Source: Pagrus major (lineage: Eukaryota; Chordata; Actinopteri; Spariformes; Sparidae). Taken from it: DNA of 64,000 bases. The stretch covers positions 22,300,040-22,364,039 of the forward strand of contig NC_133225.1 of the NCBI RefSeq assembly GCF_040436345.1, read 5' to 3'. Positions 23,185-35,600 of this stretch are shown here, piece by piece. Position 1 is the first letter of the stretch. Each line of letters begins with the position of its first letter. Below the pieces are notes generated by a model. It did not search any database and was not told where the DNA came from. It saw only the letters and a list, made by a program, of their open reading frames with translations. The position numbers and the translations under genes were made by a program.

Positions 23185-26100
23185 AGACATCCAGTTATAA
23201 CTTTTATTGGTTTTGGAAAGAAGCAAACTAAGTTTCTCAGTTCATCTTAGCGTTGTTATGTACTGTACAAACAGCTTGCACATGTGTTTGAGGTTAACGG
23301 TACAGAACCAAAAAGCATTCTGGCGTATAGCACACATAACCACACTCCCTGCTCTCTTCTCAACATTAATACAGATAACTGACAGTCAGCACAACACGTC
23401 AGTTCAGTACTATCTACCATCAAAGATGCCCCCACCTGACACTGCATGCTCTGCATGCAATAATGAATTACTGCAGGACATTTTTACAACAGAGGTGAAG
23501 ATCTGGAAAATACAATGTTTGTTTGATTTTTTTTAACACACTGATTGAGTTTTATAGTGTTACATGACCTTTAAGCTAAACATGTAACCTGTAGTGTAGT
23601 GGTACTTCAAAACAAATGCAAGATGGTGGATGTGTATGGTGGGCCTCTGTAGATAACGCTGTAGTGACTGTTGCGCTGATAGCTTCAGAATTCACTCAGA
23701 AGGTTACAGCTTCCTGTCAGCCATGTTGACCTATCCCGTTGACGGTGAAGGACCGACATGACTGAAAGGAAAATGTTCCCAAGCTAATGTGAGAGCTAAA
23801 TGTCACCAATCATCATCACCTTGTAGACAGAGTCTGCACAGGAATAATCAGTAAATCTGGTAAAAAAAAGAGATTATTTTAACTGCACAGCTCGAATCTG
23901 ATCGTTTTATGAGCCAAATAATCGGTTAATATGTCCGATATCGAGTATTCTATCAATTTATCAGAGTACTGACATGTCTCTAATAGTCCTCTTGTCGTAC
24001 TGCAGCTCTGAAAGGACCATGATTGGTTGCATTTAGCAGAATGCCGACATACAATACAGTACAGAGATCTTCGGCTACACTTCACACACACTTTGTTCTT
24101 TATGTTGAGCGTCAGAGCATTCAGGAAGTTCAACATCATCAGCACAGTGTTTTTTATTTTTTTACACATTAAACAATATAATATTTTTTCACTTTTATCC
24201 GTTTTAAAAATATTCAGCTTATTCTCCTTAACAGAGGACTGACCGTCCGGGGAACACACACATAAAATACAAAAGAAAAAACAAAAAGCATTTTGGTCAA
24301 CTTAACCTTGCTCCACAACCTCATACAACTCATGTCATCTCACAGAGACCATTACGATTATGCAAAATAAAGCCATGGATTCAAGCGTTGGCTGGATGAT
24401 CGGGGGTGTGCTCATGATACAGTCAGGGAGTTCAGGTACCACTGAGGTGAATGGAAACAGGTAAGAAAACAGGTCGGACTCGTGGTCGAGGTTGAGGAAT
24501 ATCTGAATCGGTAGATGTGGGAACTGAAATGACTACTAGAGTGAGTTATTTCTGTTTCATGAGGTTTGAACAATAACAAAAAAACCAGCTGGTCCCAGTA
24601 AACAAACCTGTTCCAGTAGTTGAACCACAGTCACCAAACTTGATCACTGCTGCTGAGGAAAACTGATTGCTTTCGTTGTCTTCATCTTGATCTTATTTAA
24701 AGGAAAAGTTTAACAATTTGGGAAGTGGGCAAACTCACTTTCTTGATGAGAATTAGATGAGAAGAGTGATTCACTGTCACGTCTGTTAAATGGTCACATG
24801 GAGCCATGTGACGGTTAGCATAGCTTAAACACTAAGAGTCTGTAGGCTAGCAGCTCTGTGAGGCTGTTAATGCTAACCTCCTTACAATGACAATGCTGAT
24901 GTTGATTAGTATAATCTGATGACAGCTTCGGGGTATAATATCTACCATATTCAACATCTGAGTTTAGCATTAAAGGGGCTCGTTTTGTGAGAAACCTTCC
25001 CCGTCTCTCTCTTTACAAACGTGTGGATGATTTGTTTAAGTTAATGCTGCTGGTTTGTGGATTTCTTTGAGAAGGACTAGGGTCAGATTTTCTGCGGCAG
25101 TCCAAAGCATTTGACTTCATGCATGTTCTCGAGGGCCTCTCTCTGCTCTGCTAGCAGAGAACATTATTAGCTAACGTTAGTTTAGAAATGGATACCACTA
25201 ATGTAAACTAACGACCGGCTTCCAGCACAACACAGAAGTTCCACAGAGCCCATTATAGTACAAAGTACAGCCGGGGCTGACGGTAATGTTATTAGTTTTA
25301 CAGGTAGTCATAGATCAATAAGTTTTAACCTGCCCAACAGGAAATCTTAAGGAATTTTTATTGTTATTAAAATTCATCCTCTGGAGATCACAAATGTCTG
25401 TATAAAATTTCAGTCTAAACCAATGGTGGACCAACTGACCAATTTAAAAAACAGTCATTTAACTCGAGACAACAGACATCTTTTTGTTTAACATTCACTG
25501 AAACCTTTTACAGCCACTCGTGCATATTAGCTAACTAACTCTTCTTTTGCATAACTTCAGCTGTCAATACGTCCAGACTGTCAATACGGCCATGATGATG
25601 TTGATAGTGATGTTACGTAATATCTTTAAAATTTAATTAAGATTTTCTTCACTTGCAAAATTTTCTTTTAAATTGACAAACATATGTGTAATTCATGGCA
25701 TGTTGACTACTGTACAATTTTTTTCTGAAATAAGGTCCCATGGGGAACAAGGGAAGAGACGTCTCTTTTGATATTCACAGAGCCAAGCTGCTCACATGCC
25801 TAAATATTCGCCTACCTCTACATCTCAGAAAATTAACATGTTTTCGTTTCCGCCGCGAATCCACAGTTTTTACACATCGATTTAAGCGTTGATTTGTGAA
25901 CTTTAAGAGGCGCTTGTGAGCAGATTTTCTACCTTCAGATGGAGCCAGTCTCCATCCTGTTTCCAGTCTTAATGCTAAGCTAAGCCTCTCCTGCTCCATC
26001 CTCATGTTGAACAGACAGATGTCCATCATCTCCTCCAACTCTTGAACAAAGAATGCGAGTGCACCGATTTCCCAAAATGTCAAACTAACTCTTCAGAACG

Positions 26101-27566
26101 TGGACTTTGCCCATGGTATAACTAACTCTACATTAACACTGCTTTCACAAAGCATAACACAGCATCCAGGAAGATATTTATCTTTTTCTTTAAATTACCC
26201 CCCCCCCGCCCATATATAGCTCAAATCTTCTGTTGCACTTGAGTTAAAAAATTATATCTGAAATAAATTCAAAAATTATACCTTATACTGTACACAGGTT
26301 ACCCAACTACACAGATAACAAAAAAAAGAGAGAGAATTCAAATATTTATACCTTTAAGGGTTCTGAGTCGTGTGATACCATTCAAATTCTATTCATATAC
26401 AGAATCACATGTTTTATACAACAAATCATCGTCATCAATAAATAAAAATAGAATGCTGTCATGTACTCTGGAGTCTATCACTGCTGTCCTGGGAACAGAA
26501 AGGCTATCTGACAATACGAGGAAAACACCAAACGCCCTTTAAGATATATATTACTGATTTAAAATGACACTTTGTACACTTGTTTTGTTCTGACGGGAAA
26601 ACATAGTTTCTTATTTTGCAACCAGTACATTGATTTATCATTGCAGCTGCCTAACTGGCTAAAAAGAAAACCTCTCCATGTCGGTATATTCCAGAGAAAT
26701 AAAATAACAGTTTGACTGATCAGTGCATTTATATTAAAAAGGATGTAATCCAAAGTCACGTGACCCTGTAGTACCAGTAGGTGATGCATGAAAATCTAGT
26801 TTTTGTTTGTAGTTACTTGATTCTGTGTTTCATTTGATTGCAAACAAGCATCGTTTGTAACGACATACGCGTCAAAATGCATCTGTAAATGCATTTACTT
26901 GCTGGCTAATGGCTGCCGTCAGTGCACGACAGTGAGGACAGCTGTCTCAGGCTTCGAGCTCAGACTCTCATAGAAAGATTATTTATACAGCTGATTTTCT
27001 TCTATCTGCTTATGATGTATAACTTATTTTGAACTTTCCTGGGCCCCGATTCTACATTAACTAGTCTCCCTTTGCAGTGTCAGAGGTTGAGATGTGTGTC
27101 CGGCCACAAAGATCCTATTTAAGGGTATTTTTTTCACAGCCAAATCTTTCCGGACAACAAACTGCGCGTCGTCCAGAAAATTAAAATCTGTCCGAAAAAA
27201 CGCTTTCTGACCGTGTCTTCGGTCAGGCAGCTGCAGTGACACTTTAAAAAAACACCACCACACATTGACCAGAGGAGGATGGAGACAGAGGCACAGACTT
27301 TAGAGGGAGGGAGAACCCAGGTGTCTAACTGCCGCAATACAGATGTCATGAAATGAATACAAATACGATAAGTACATGACCTAAAACAGCTCCACGATGC
27401 TATATGCAAGTTATACAATACTGCTGGGTAGGCTGCGGACCTGTCGTGTGGGTTCAGAAAAGGTTAGTGAAAAGTCTGTCTGGTGTCGGTTTGTCCTCTG
27501 TCCTCGGTGTCGACCTCAGTCCACTACGATTGTTTTGTTCAGCAGTGCTGTTTCAGTAGTAGTAGG
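23185..27566 (-). other. sgip1: possible long 3' UTR or downstream flank of sgip1
   Basis: After the sgip1 stop at 27567 no other gene is seen for 4.4 kb. Candidate - strand AATAAA hexamers lie near 25357, 24150 and 23203-23208. The last precedes the boundary with clearly intergenic DNA. A long 3' UTR is common for neuronal genes, but the true end is not decidable from sequence. A foldback element lies inside. Confidence 0.35.
24696..26095. repeat. inverted-repeat (foldback) region 3' of sgip1
   Basis: The left end (AAGTTTAACAATTTGGGAAG and onward) and the inverse of the right end (GTTAGTTTGACATTTTGGGA and onward) are diverged copies of one sequence. Both continue through a GTTAGCATAGC / GCTTAGCTTAGC segment. 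TTAA precedes the left end. The sequence is degraded and the arm limits are uncertain. Confidence 0.55.
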
Positions 27567-29588
27567 TTAGTTGTCAGCCAGGTATTTTCCTGTAACGCAT
27601 CAATAAATGTTATATGTAGGTCTTTTATGGATATCTTTTGTAGATGTAGATATTTATCCTCCCACCTGTAGTGCTATTGTATCATCTAGATTATTTTGGT
27701 GTGAGTTGCTGAGATTTGCAGATATTAGCCGAGAGATGTTGTGACAGAGGGGGATGTAAACATTAATGGTGCCCTCCTCGGCTGAGCTCTAATGTTAGCT
27801 AAGACAAGCTATCTAGTTGCATTTTTTTGTGTGAAGCCAGACATCTCTACGTTGTAAAACATCAGTTTAGAACGGTTTGATCTATTGAATGAGAGGGGAG
27901 AACTTTAATTTACCTCATTAACATTTGCTCATGTTGTTAGTAAAATAGTGAACTGACCTGCGGCAAACCTCTTCTTGACGAGAGAGAAGCGGTATCCTGG
28001 CCCAGCCAGTTCAATGTCACAGCCTGACAGCGTGCTGCCCTCACTGGTGAACTGCACCGCCAGTGGAGCTGGTTTACTGGGGCCTTCTGTTAGCTGAAAG
28101 CGAGCTAACAACGATCCCACACCTGAGGGAAGAGGACGAATTTAGAAAGACATCTGTCAGCCACAAGGAACCATGAAGGAATAAACATTCATGATGACGT
28201 GCAGCAGGGAATCAAGTTCAAAGATTCAAGCGTAAATAGCTCTGGAAAGTATTTTGTATAGAGAGCAGCATGTTTCAGAAAAATAAAAATGCAGGTAACA
28301 GACTTTGTTATATTTAACTTTTCATTGTGGGAACCGGCTGTTGTATCAAAACCTAGTACAGGACATTAAACAGATAAAAGACAAAATACAGAATATCACA
28401 TTTAAAAGTCATTCATGTCCAAATGATGCAAAGCTAAACTGATCACATTTGAGCCTCTTAAAGAAAATACATAATCTAGTTTGCCATCTTCCTGGAGACC
28501 AGGTAGCCCTGGAGGCTTTCTGTTTTGTAATATACGAAACAGGCCAACAATTTAAAATCAAATGACGTCAGATGTATAAATCAAACTACTCTCTGCCAGC
28601 TGAAAATATGTCTGAGGATAAAAGCAGCTCTGGAAACATAAAAGATACAACACACACAGCCACAGTGCAGTGAGACGTCAGCCATATAAAGGTTTTCTTG
28701 TGACGCCATTTGTAGACACCAGGGGGCAGTGTTTATTCAGGCAAAGCTGAAAACCACCGAGGGCTCCATCCTTTCCTGAGGTGCATCATGTACTAAATTT
28801 TTTGTCCTATAGCCTGCTTCGCTGCATCATTGACTCCTCGTGCAGTTTCTAGGTCAGTGTAAAAAACTATCCAGCTCCAAATGTCTGCTGAAACTCTGTC
28901 ACACCTCAGGTAAGATCAGAACAATGTTCAGACTGTACAGTTTTTCTTTAAGCCTAGTCTCTCCACATTCTGCACTGTTGCTGTCTGAGTGACTCTTTGT
29001 TAAGATGTACAAAGAAAAAGCTCAGAAGTCCAAAAGTATCAAAGTTGACCCCGAAGTTGTCATCACATTGTTTTAAGCCCAAGATTATGGCTGATTTTTT
29101 ATAAACTAAAAGCAGGACTTTCTCAACAATCACCACAAGGCTATTCTTTAAAGAATATCATTATCACTACACGTGCATCTTACCTCCATTTTCAGATTTC
29201 TGTGAGATATCAGGAATCTTCCAGAGAATTCTTTGCTGCTCCGCGTTCCTGTCACAACAAATCATTTATATTTTCATGCATTTTTTCACATGCAAAAACA
29301 AACAACAAAGCTAAAATTATGCTAGCAAGATTCAGTAATATATAAGAATAGAATATATCTTATATAAAATAAGAGGTCAATAACATTGCATACAGTTGAC
29401 AAATTAGAATTTGATGGTACATTTCAAAACATGACTTGCTGGCAGCCACGCCATGGCCCCAAAATCAATATCAAGATTTTCACAAATATATGATCGGTCA
29501 TCTCATATTGTGTGTTGGGTGCAGCCTGAAGTAGCAAGTCGAATACTGCATGGGATGTGAGATGATCGCATATGTTCAGACTATAGTG

Positions 29589-29678
<90 letters not shown>

Positions 29679-32600
29679 GCTAATAGGGCATCAATCTGGA
29701 ATGGTGTGCAGATAGTTTCATCTGCTTGAGTAGTTCCATATGTGTCCACATATGAGGAGTTACACCCTCACCCTGACACCCTGGAGCCAATCAGAATTGA
29801 GAGTGCACCCAGGCCATGGTATAAATACTGTATACTGAATGGGAGTTAACACCATAACAGAGTTTAGACTGTACCATGCAGCAGGAGGTAAGACAGCTTG
29901 TAATTTTGAAACCCCTCCATCGACAGGGACAAGGAACTGGACGTTGTTGAGGGCCATCGGCGATGTCATGGCCTCCCCGTTGTATTTATAGTCTATCCTC
30001 AGGTCAGTGCTGGTTGGCTCACATCTCCAGCTCACCGCTAGATTCAGAGGAACCGACTGGTGCCCCTCCGCCGAAACCTGCACAGAGAGAAAATATGCAG
30101 ACACAACTTATAATGATTCCAAAGCATTTCATCTGTTTCATCATGTTGTTCCTACAGTTCATTAAAAAACGTTTTGCAGATTGCAGAAACTTTAGGGGCT
30201 GCTGTTTATCTGTTGACTTTGTGATGTCTTATAACTCCAGAGAGCCGAGCTCACCTGATACTTGAGCATGTCCACGTTATAGTATGTTGCCTGTGGCTTC
30301 TGCTCTGCCACCTTCTTTAAATGGGATATCAGGTTTGGCATGTTCACCCAGAAATCCTTGGAATCGGCCTTGTTTTGTGTGGTGGTGTCGCTGGTGGGGG
30401 AGAAAAGCACGATCATTTTCCTGGTAATTTGTCAAAGCTGAGGAATTTATCATTTCTCATTGTGTGAACCTGTAGTGCAGATTGAAAGAAATGTCTGAGC
30501 AGAGAAAAATAACTTATTTTGAACTAATGAGTTGAGTTTGACAGGTTTGGTCAGCATTGTAATTTTAACAATAGGGCACAAGAGGTCAGGGTTTACACTG
30601 ATTTTACAACGACTCAACAGGATTCAGGAAAAACATTTTATGACTGCAGAAATGATCCTCCATTATTCCCAAAAGTAACTTTGTAATGATTCACAAATGG
30701 ATAACAGCAATAATTATTATGCTGTGAGGCAGTATTTTTACTGGCACTGAACTGTGACCTTTTTGATTAACTTACTGAAATAATATTTGTTTTTATGGGT
30801 CCCAAGTTAATTAGTTAAAATAACAAGAAGGGCAAACTTAAATAAAAAAGCTGACCTCTGTTGAAGGTGGTTTGTCTGAAAACTCAGATGACCTCATGAT
30901 GATTCAATATACAGTCTGAGATGATCTCACTCAAAGTTACTCATCTTCACTAGTCATCACTGAACAAACAAACAAACTCTTGAATGTTAGTTGAGCTATA
31001 TCTCAGATTTTACATCCTTATTCCAAATACAGAGAAACGTCCATCATCACATCTAAAGCTCTGCCATGTTTTTTTTTTTTTTTTTAGTAAAAACTACTTT
31101 ATGTTTTGATTTGTTTTTAATCCTCTTGATGCATTGTCTTCGTCTTTTGTTTTTATCTACCTTTTAATTTCCTTCTTTGATCTTGATTAACTTTCATGCT
31201 GTTGTATACTTTAGACACTGTATGTAGAAAACACATTAAGTTGTGTACAAAAAGTCTACCTAACTTAGGTTTGCTTGATCACTATAAACATACCTTAAGT
31301 GGGATTAGTAAGATTTGTTGTGAGGAAACAAGCATTATTTTGATGATGAAATATACAATGATTACTATGAAATATACACAATGAATTGGAAACAAAAGAG
31401 TCTGATGTTTGCCCTTTACAAGTATAACAAGAAGGCGACTCATTGTAATTATATGATGTAACATGTCGTTTAAGCTATTACTCACATGCTCTACGGGAAA
31501 TTAATATCATTAAAACTATTTATAACGCACAGTGAGTAAGAACATTTGATTTGGTTTCAAGTTTAGTTAAATTATAAAAACTCAAACTGGGGGTAATTTC
31601 CAAGTCGGACAATAAAGCATTCAGACTTGAACTACACATGTGAGAAGGATGCAGTAAGAGTCATGGTGTCATCTTATCTTTTCCCTTCTTCACTGAGACA
31701 ATGGCTCCAGTGGAAAAACTGTGTTTATTATTTTGTTTACGACAGTGAGACGGTGAGTTCACAGCAGTGTCATTACCAGCAGAGGAGCTGGGGGTTAGGC
31801 AACACATGCTCCAGTCGGCTGTAGTTGGTTATGCTGAAGGTTAGCACGGCAGGGGACGGGTTATTGGCAAAGTGCCGCGTTATTCCCGCCGGAAACGACA
31901 AAACCATCTCACCTATGATCTTCACAACACACCTGAGGAGGAAGAGGAAGACAAGGAGCGGGTTAGAGAGAGCGTAAAGACTGGAGAGACAGACGCTTAA
32001 AATATACTGTACAGTGTGTACTTGATTTCTCAGTTTTTCTCTTTGTGTGTTCTTTGGTGTGGTCACCACCCTCTCAGCTTTCAATCAATCACAGTCCCTG
32101 TGCATCAAGAGGCTAGCAAGCTCAACAACTGCTACCAGAATTATGTAGTTAGCACCTTTTAGCTAGAGCAATGCCAAAATAATGCTGACTTAACTACAGC
32201 TGTAGCTGTAAGTACACACATTGCACAGACACTGAAGCTATTTATTTAGCTTTACAAGCCTGTGCATGCTGCCTACCTAGCTGGCTAACTGGCTAGGCAA
32301 GGTTGTGACATTGATCTCTGAGGCCTACTCAGCATCAAAGTGAAGAGAGAGTGTTAACGGGAGCAGAGAGCTAGTTATCTCTGCAGAGTTTTAACTCTAA
32401 AGATGTTCCTAAAATGTTCCTTATAAAAAGACACAACTCGGTTACTCAAAGGCTGCAGCAGTCTGCTAACAATGCTAAGACAAACTCATAACTTTGATAG
32501 CGAGTAGTTCGCTTAGAAGCCAGCATAGCTAACTAACAAATGTTAAGTAACAGCAGCAGAAGCATATGGTTGGTTGATTCAGAGTAACGATGATACTGTT

Positions 32601-35600
32601 GTTGCTCCAACTAACAGGAGCTATCTGGCTAAATTTGTCAGCAGTTGTTGCTAACCTAAGAGTAGAAGTGGGTATGATTAGCTGAGAGGATAACACAACT
32701 GTTGGGAAATGTTTCACTTTGAAACAAAACTTGACGTAATGTAGGAAAATGCTAAAATCAAAAAACACTTTTCAAAAATGGGCATTTTGAAATAAAATGT
32801 ACATTCTAAAATGAATGATAATTTACACAATATATTCACGTTTAATTCAGCGCAACTTAAAAAAATGTTTTTAATATTGAACACTTTGAGGTTCCATAGA
32901 AGTCTATGAATCATAAGTTACATTATTTTCTGTCATGTTCATGAGTTTTTAACAAATTTACAGAAGGTTTTTAACCCACCTGTGAATGATAAGTACATGT
33001 TTCTAAACAAGACGCACAAGATTTGTTTATGACAATAACTATCATATCATTAAATATGATTGCAGCTATATAATTCTGTGTTGTTAGTCATTAAATAAGT
33101 TGTTTATAACAGTCACAGATGCTTCATAGGAACAGGTATAATCATTGGCAGTAACATTCATTCATTCAGTTACATTCCCTACTGTTAGAAGTAATGACAG
33201 GATATGTTTGACTGCGTGATGCTATTTGTTGACCTACTTGCTGGGATCAGCTCCTTTAAAGAAGGCATTGACCGTCTCTGTGAATGCAGCGGCCACAGGA
33301 AGTGTGTCCTGAGCCCCCATGGTGAGAGGACTGGGCCCTCTAGAGCAGCCTGGAGGTAACACACACGCATACAGACACACAAATACATGTTAAAATAGTC
33401 TGAATACACACACATGCACCTGAACTTTAATGTAAACGGCTTCAACCCAGAATAAAAATACATAACAGCCCAAAGATGTCAGTAGATTAAGAATAGATAC
33501 ATGTTCCAACTCCCAAACCACGACTCTACACTCTTCCTAACCAATAATGTGTGGATGAAATGAGGAACAAGTGGTGTGCAAACTACTGCTATGAAATGAA
33601 ACAATAAGAAATGAGAACAAATATTGGTGTTACTAAGGTGGCATGAAAACAGCAGGTTATGTGCATAGAGGATAACTCATTTCTCTCTGCTCTTTGACTG
33701 TGAAACTGTAGAAATAAACTCAAATATCTCCCTTAAATATAAGAATTTTTATACAGCATGTTAGACGCTGGCATCAGCTTTTAATTGAATAAGAACAGGT
33801 AGATGAGAAAGGAAAGACCAGAAGCAGGCAGACTGAAAGAGATGTGCATGCTCGTTCCAGACATGCTGCTGAAGCTGGCTTATTCTGACGAGATCAAAGA
33901 AGATCAGACAGTCCAAAGATCAAACCAAGTACCAAAGGACCAAAAGTGACGACAAAGAGATTAGTGAAGTACACAAAGAGCGATGATTCTTCAGGGGATG
34001 AATGAAAGGCAGTCAGCGTAGACGAAATGAGAATGAACAATGTGAGGAAGAGAAGGTACAGGAAGGCAAGACCGCATATGAAGGGGCAAAGCCAGGAAGT
34101 TAGCATGGCCTGGGTTAGGGTGATGGAGGGATTGCGAGGAGGGAAGGAAGGAAGGAAAGAGAGGAAGGAAAGAAGGGGCAGGGGGCAAGGGAGGGGCGAA
34201 GCTTGCACAAATGAGCCTCAAAGAGTGTGTGTGAACGCTACCCTGGTGCAGAGCAAACTTACCTTCAAAGGTTAAATAAAACTTCCCTCTGTCAAACCAT
34301 ACAAGGGATGGCTGGTCATTCTCTGTGTGGGGTGGAGGGGTGGAGGAAGGAGGGGGGAGATGGGGGTCGGGGTAAAAGGTACGAGGAGGAGGTAGGAGGA
34401 AGAGGGATGAAAGGGAGGGAAGTGGGTGAGGAGGGGTGAGAGGAGGAAAGGAGAGAAGGACAGTAGCGTGAGTCTCACATGGCAGGTCTATCACACGTCA
34501 CAGTGAAGTGAAACGTGGAGGTGGAGGCCAGGGGGGGACGAGAGAGGGACACAGGGCCACGGCAAGACGAGACAGGACATGTGACGACACAGGTGTGACG
34601 GGATGGTATGTTTTGTGGGTGCTTGCGTGCGTGAGGAAAGGTAGGAGTGAGGGGGTAGGTGTGTGTTGCCTGTTGGCAGTGGTACGACTCAATGTGCAAG
34701 ATGTGCAGCACAGGAGAGAAGAAGCCGAGGCTGTAGAGTTTGAGGGGACGGGGCTGCCACAGGAGACGGTTTGGTGGTTGGCAGTTTCAGGGGCAGCAGC
34801 CAATGTTTACTCAAGAGTGCAACATTATAAAATTGAAATTCTACACCAGCTGATGCTCTGATTATGGCAATTTTAGTAGCACATGGGATCCCCTGCAACA
34901 CTGGCACTACTTTTTTATCAGTGACATCTTATTCATATCAACTTCATTTTCTTAAAGGGACAGTTCAACCTTAAAACAAAAGTACATATTTTTCCTCTTA
35001 CCTGTAGTTTTATTTATCCATCTAGATTGTTTTGGTGTGAGTTGCCAAGTTTTGGAGATATAAATGTAGACATGTCTGCCTTCTCTCTAATATAAAGGAA
35101 CTAGAACTCAGTTTGTGTGCCCAAAACTTTTTTAAAACTTAACAGCAATGTTTCTTTTCAGAAATCATGACCCAGTAACTCAAGATAATCCAAAGACCTC
35201 TTTGTGAGTAGTTTCATGTAGAAAATATTTTCTTTATACCGAACTACATCCACCAATCGTATCACCATGCAGAAGAAAACGTGCATTGTTTCCTGGACAT
35301 GAAGCCCGTGCTTGTGACAGTGCCGGACAGGGCATCAACCCCGGCAGAGCTGTAACGTTAGCTAGCTTAGCTAACAGTGATGGAATGTAACTAAGTACAT
35401 TTACTTAATAGTGTACTTGAGTACAATTTTGAGGTACCTGCACTTCACTTGAGTATCTTAATTTTCATTTATGTTATACTTTCACCTAACTACATTTTGG
35501 AGGCAATTGTACTTTTTACTCGCTTCATTTATTTTGCTAACTTCAGTTATTAGTTACTTTGCAGTTACATGCTGCATCATGAGCCAAAGTAGTGCATAAT

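Larger units (their letters stand above)
27567..33349 (-). other. sgip1: sgip1 exons encoding the mu-homology domain
   Basis: Seven exons: 33238-33349 ([20 protein letters not shown]), 31777-31932 ([20 protein letters not shown]), 30255-30390 ([20 protein letters not shown]), 29875-30077 ([20 protein letters not shown]), 29184-29248 ([16 protein letters not shown]), 27958-28122 ([20 protein letters not shown]) and the terminal 23-nt coding piece 27567-27589 (GKYLADN then stop). All use GT-AG junctions. The sequence is nearly identical to the mammalian domain I recall, so this half of the protein is under strong constraint. Confidence 0.95.

Noticed and set aside
33894-34861. Several open frames of 70-167 aa on both strands
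   Set aside because: They come from purine/pyrimidine low-complexity DNA beside an sgip1 exon and have no domain or splice structure.
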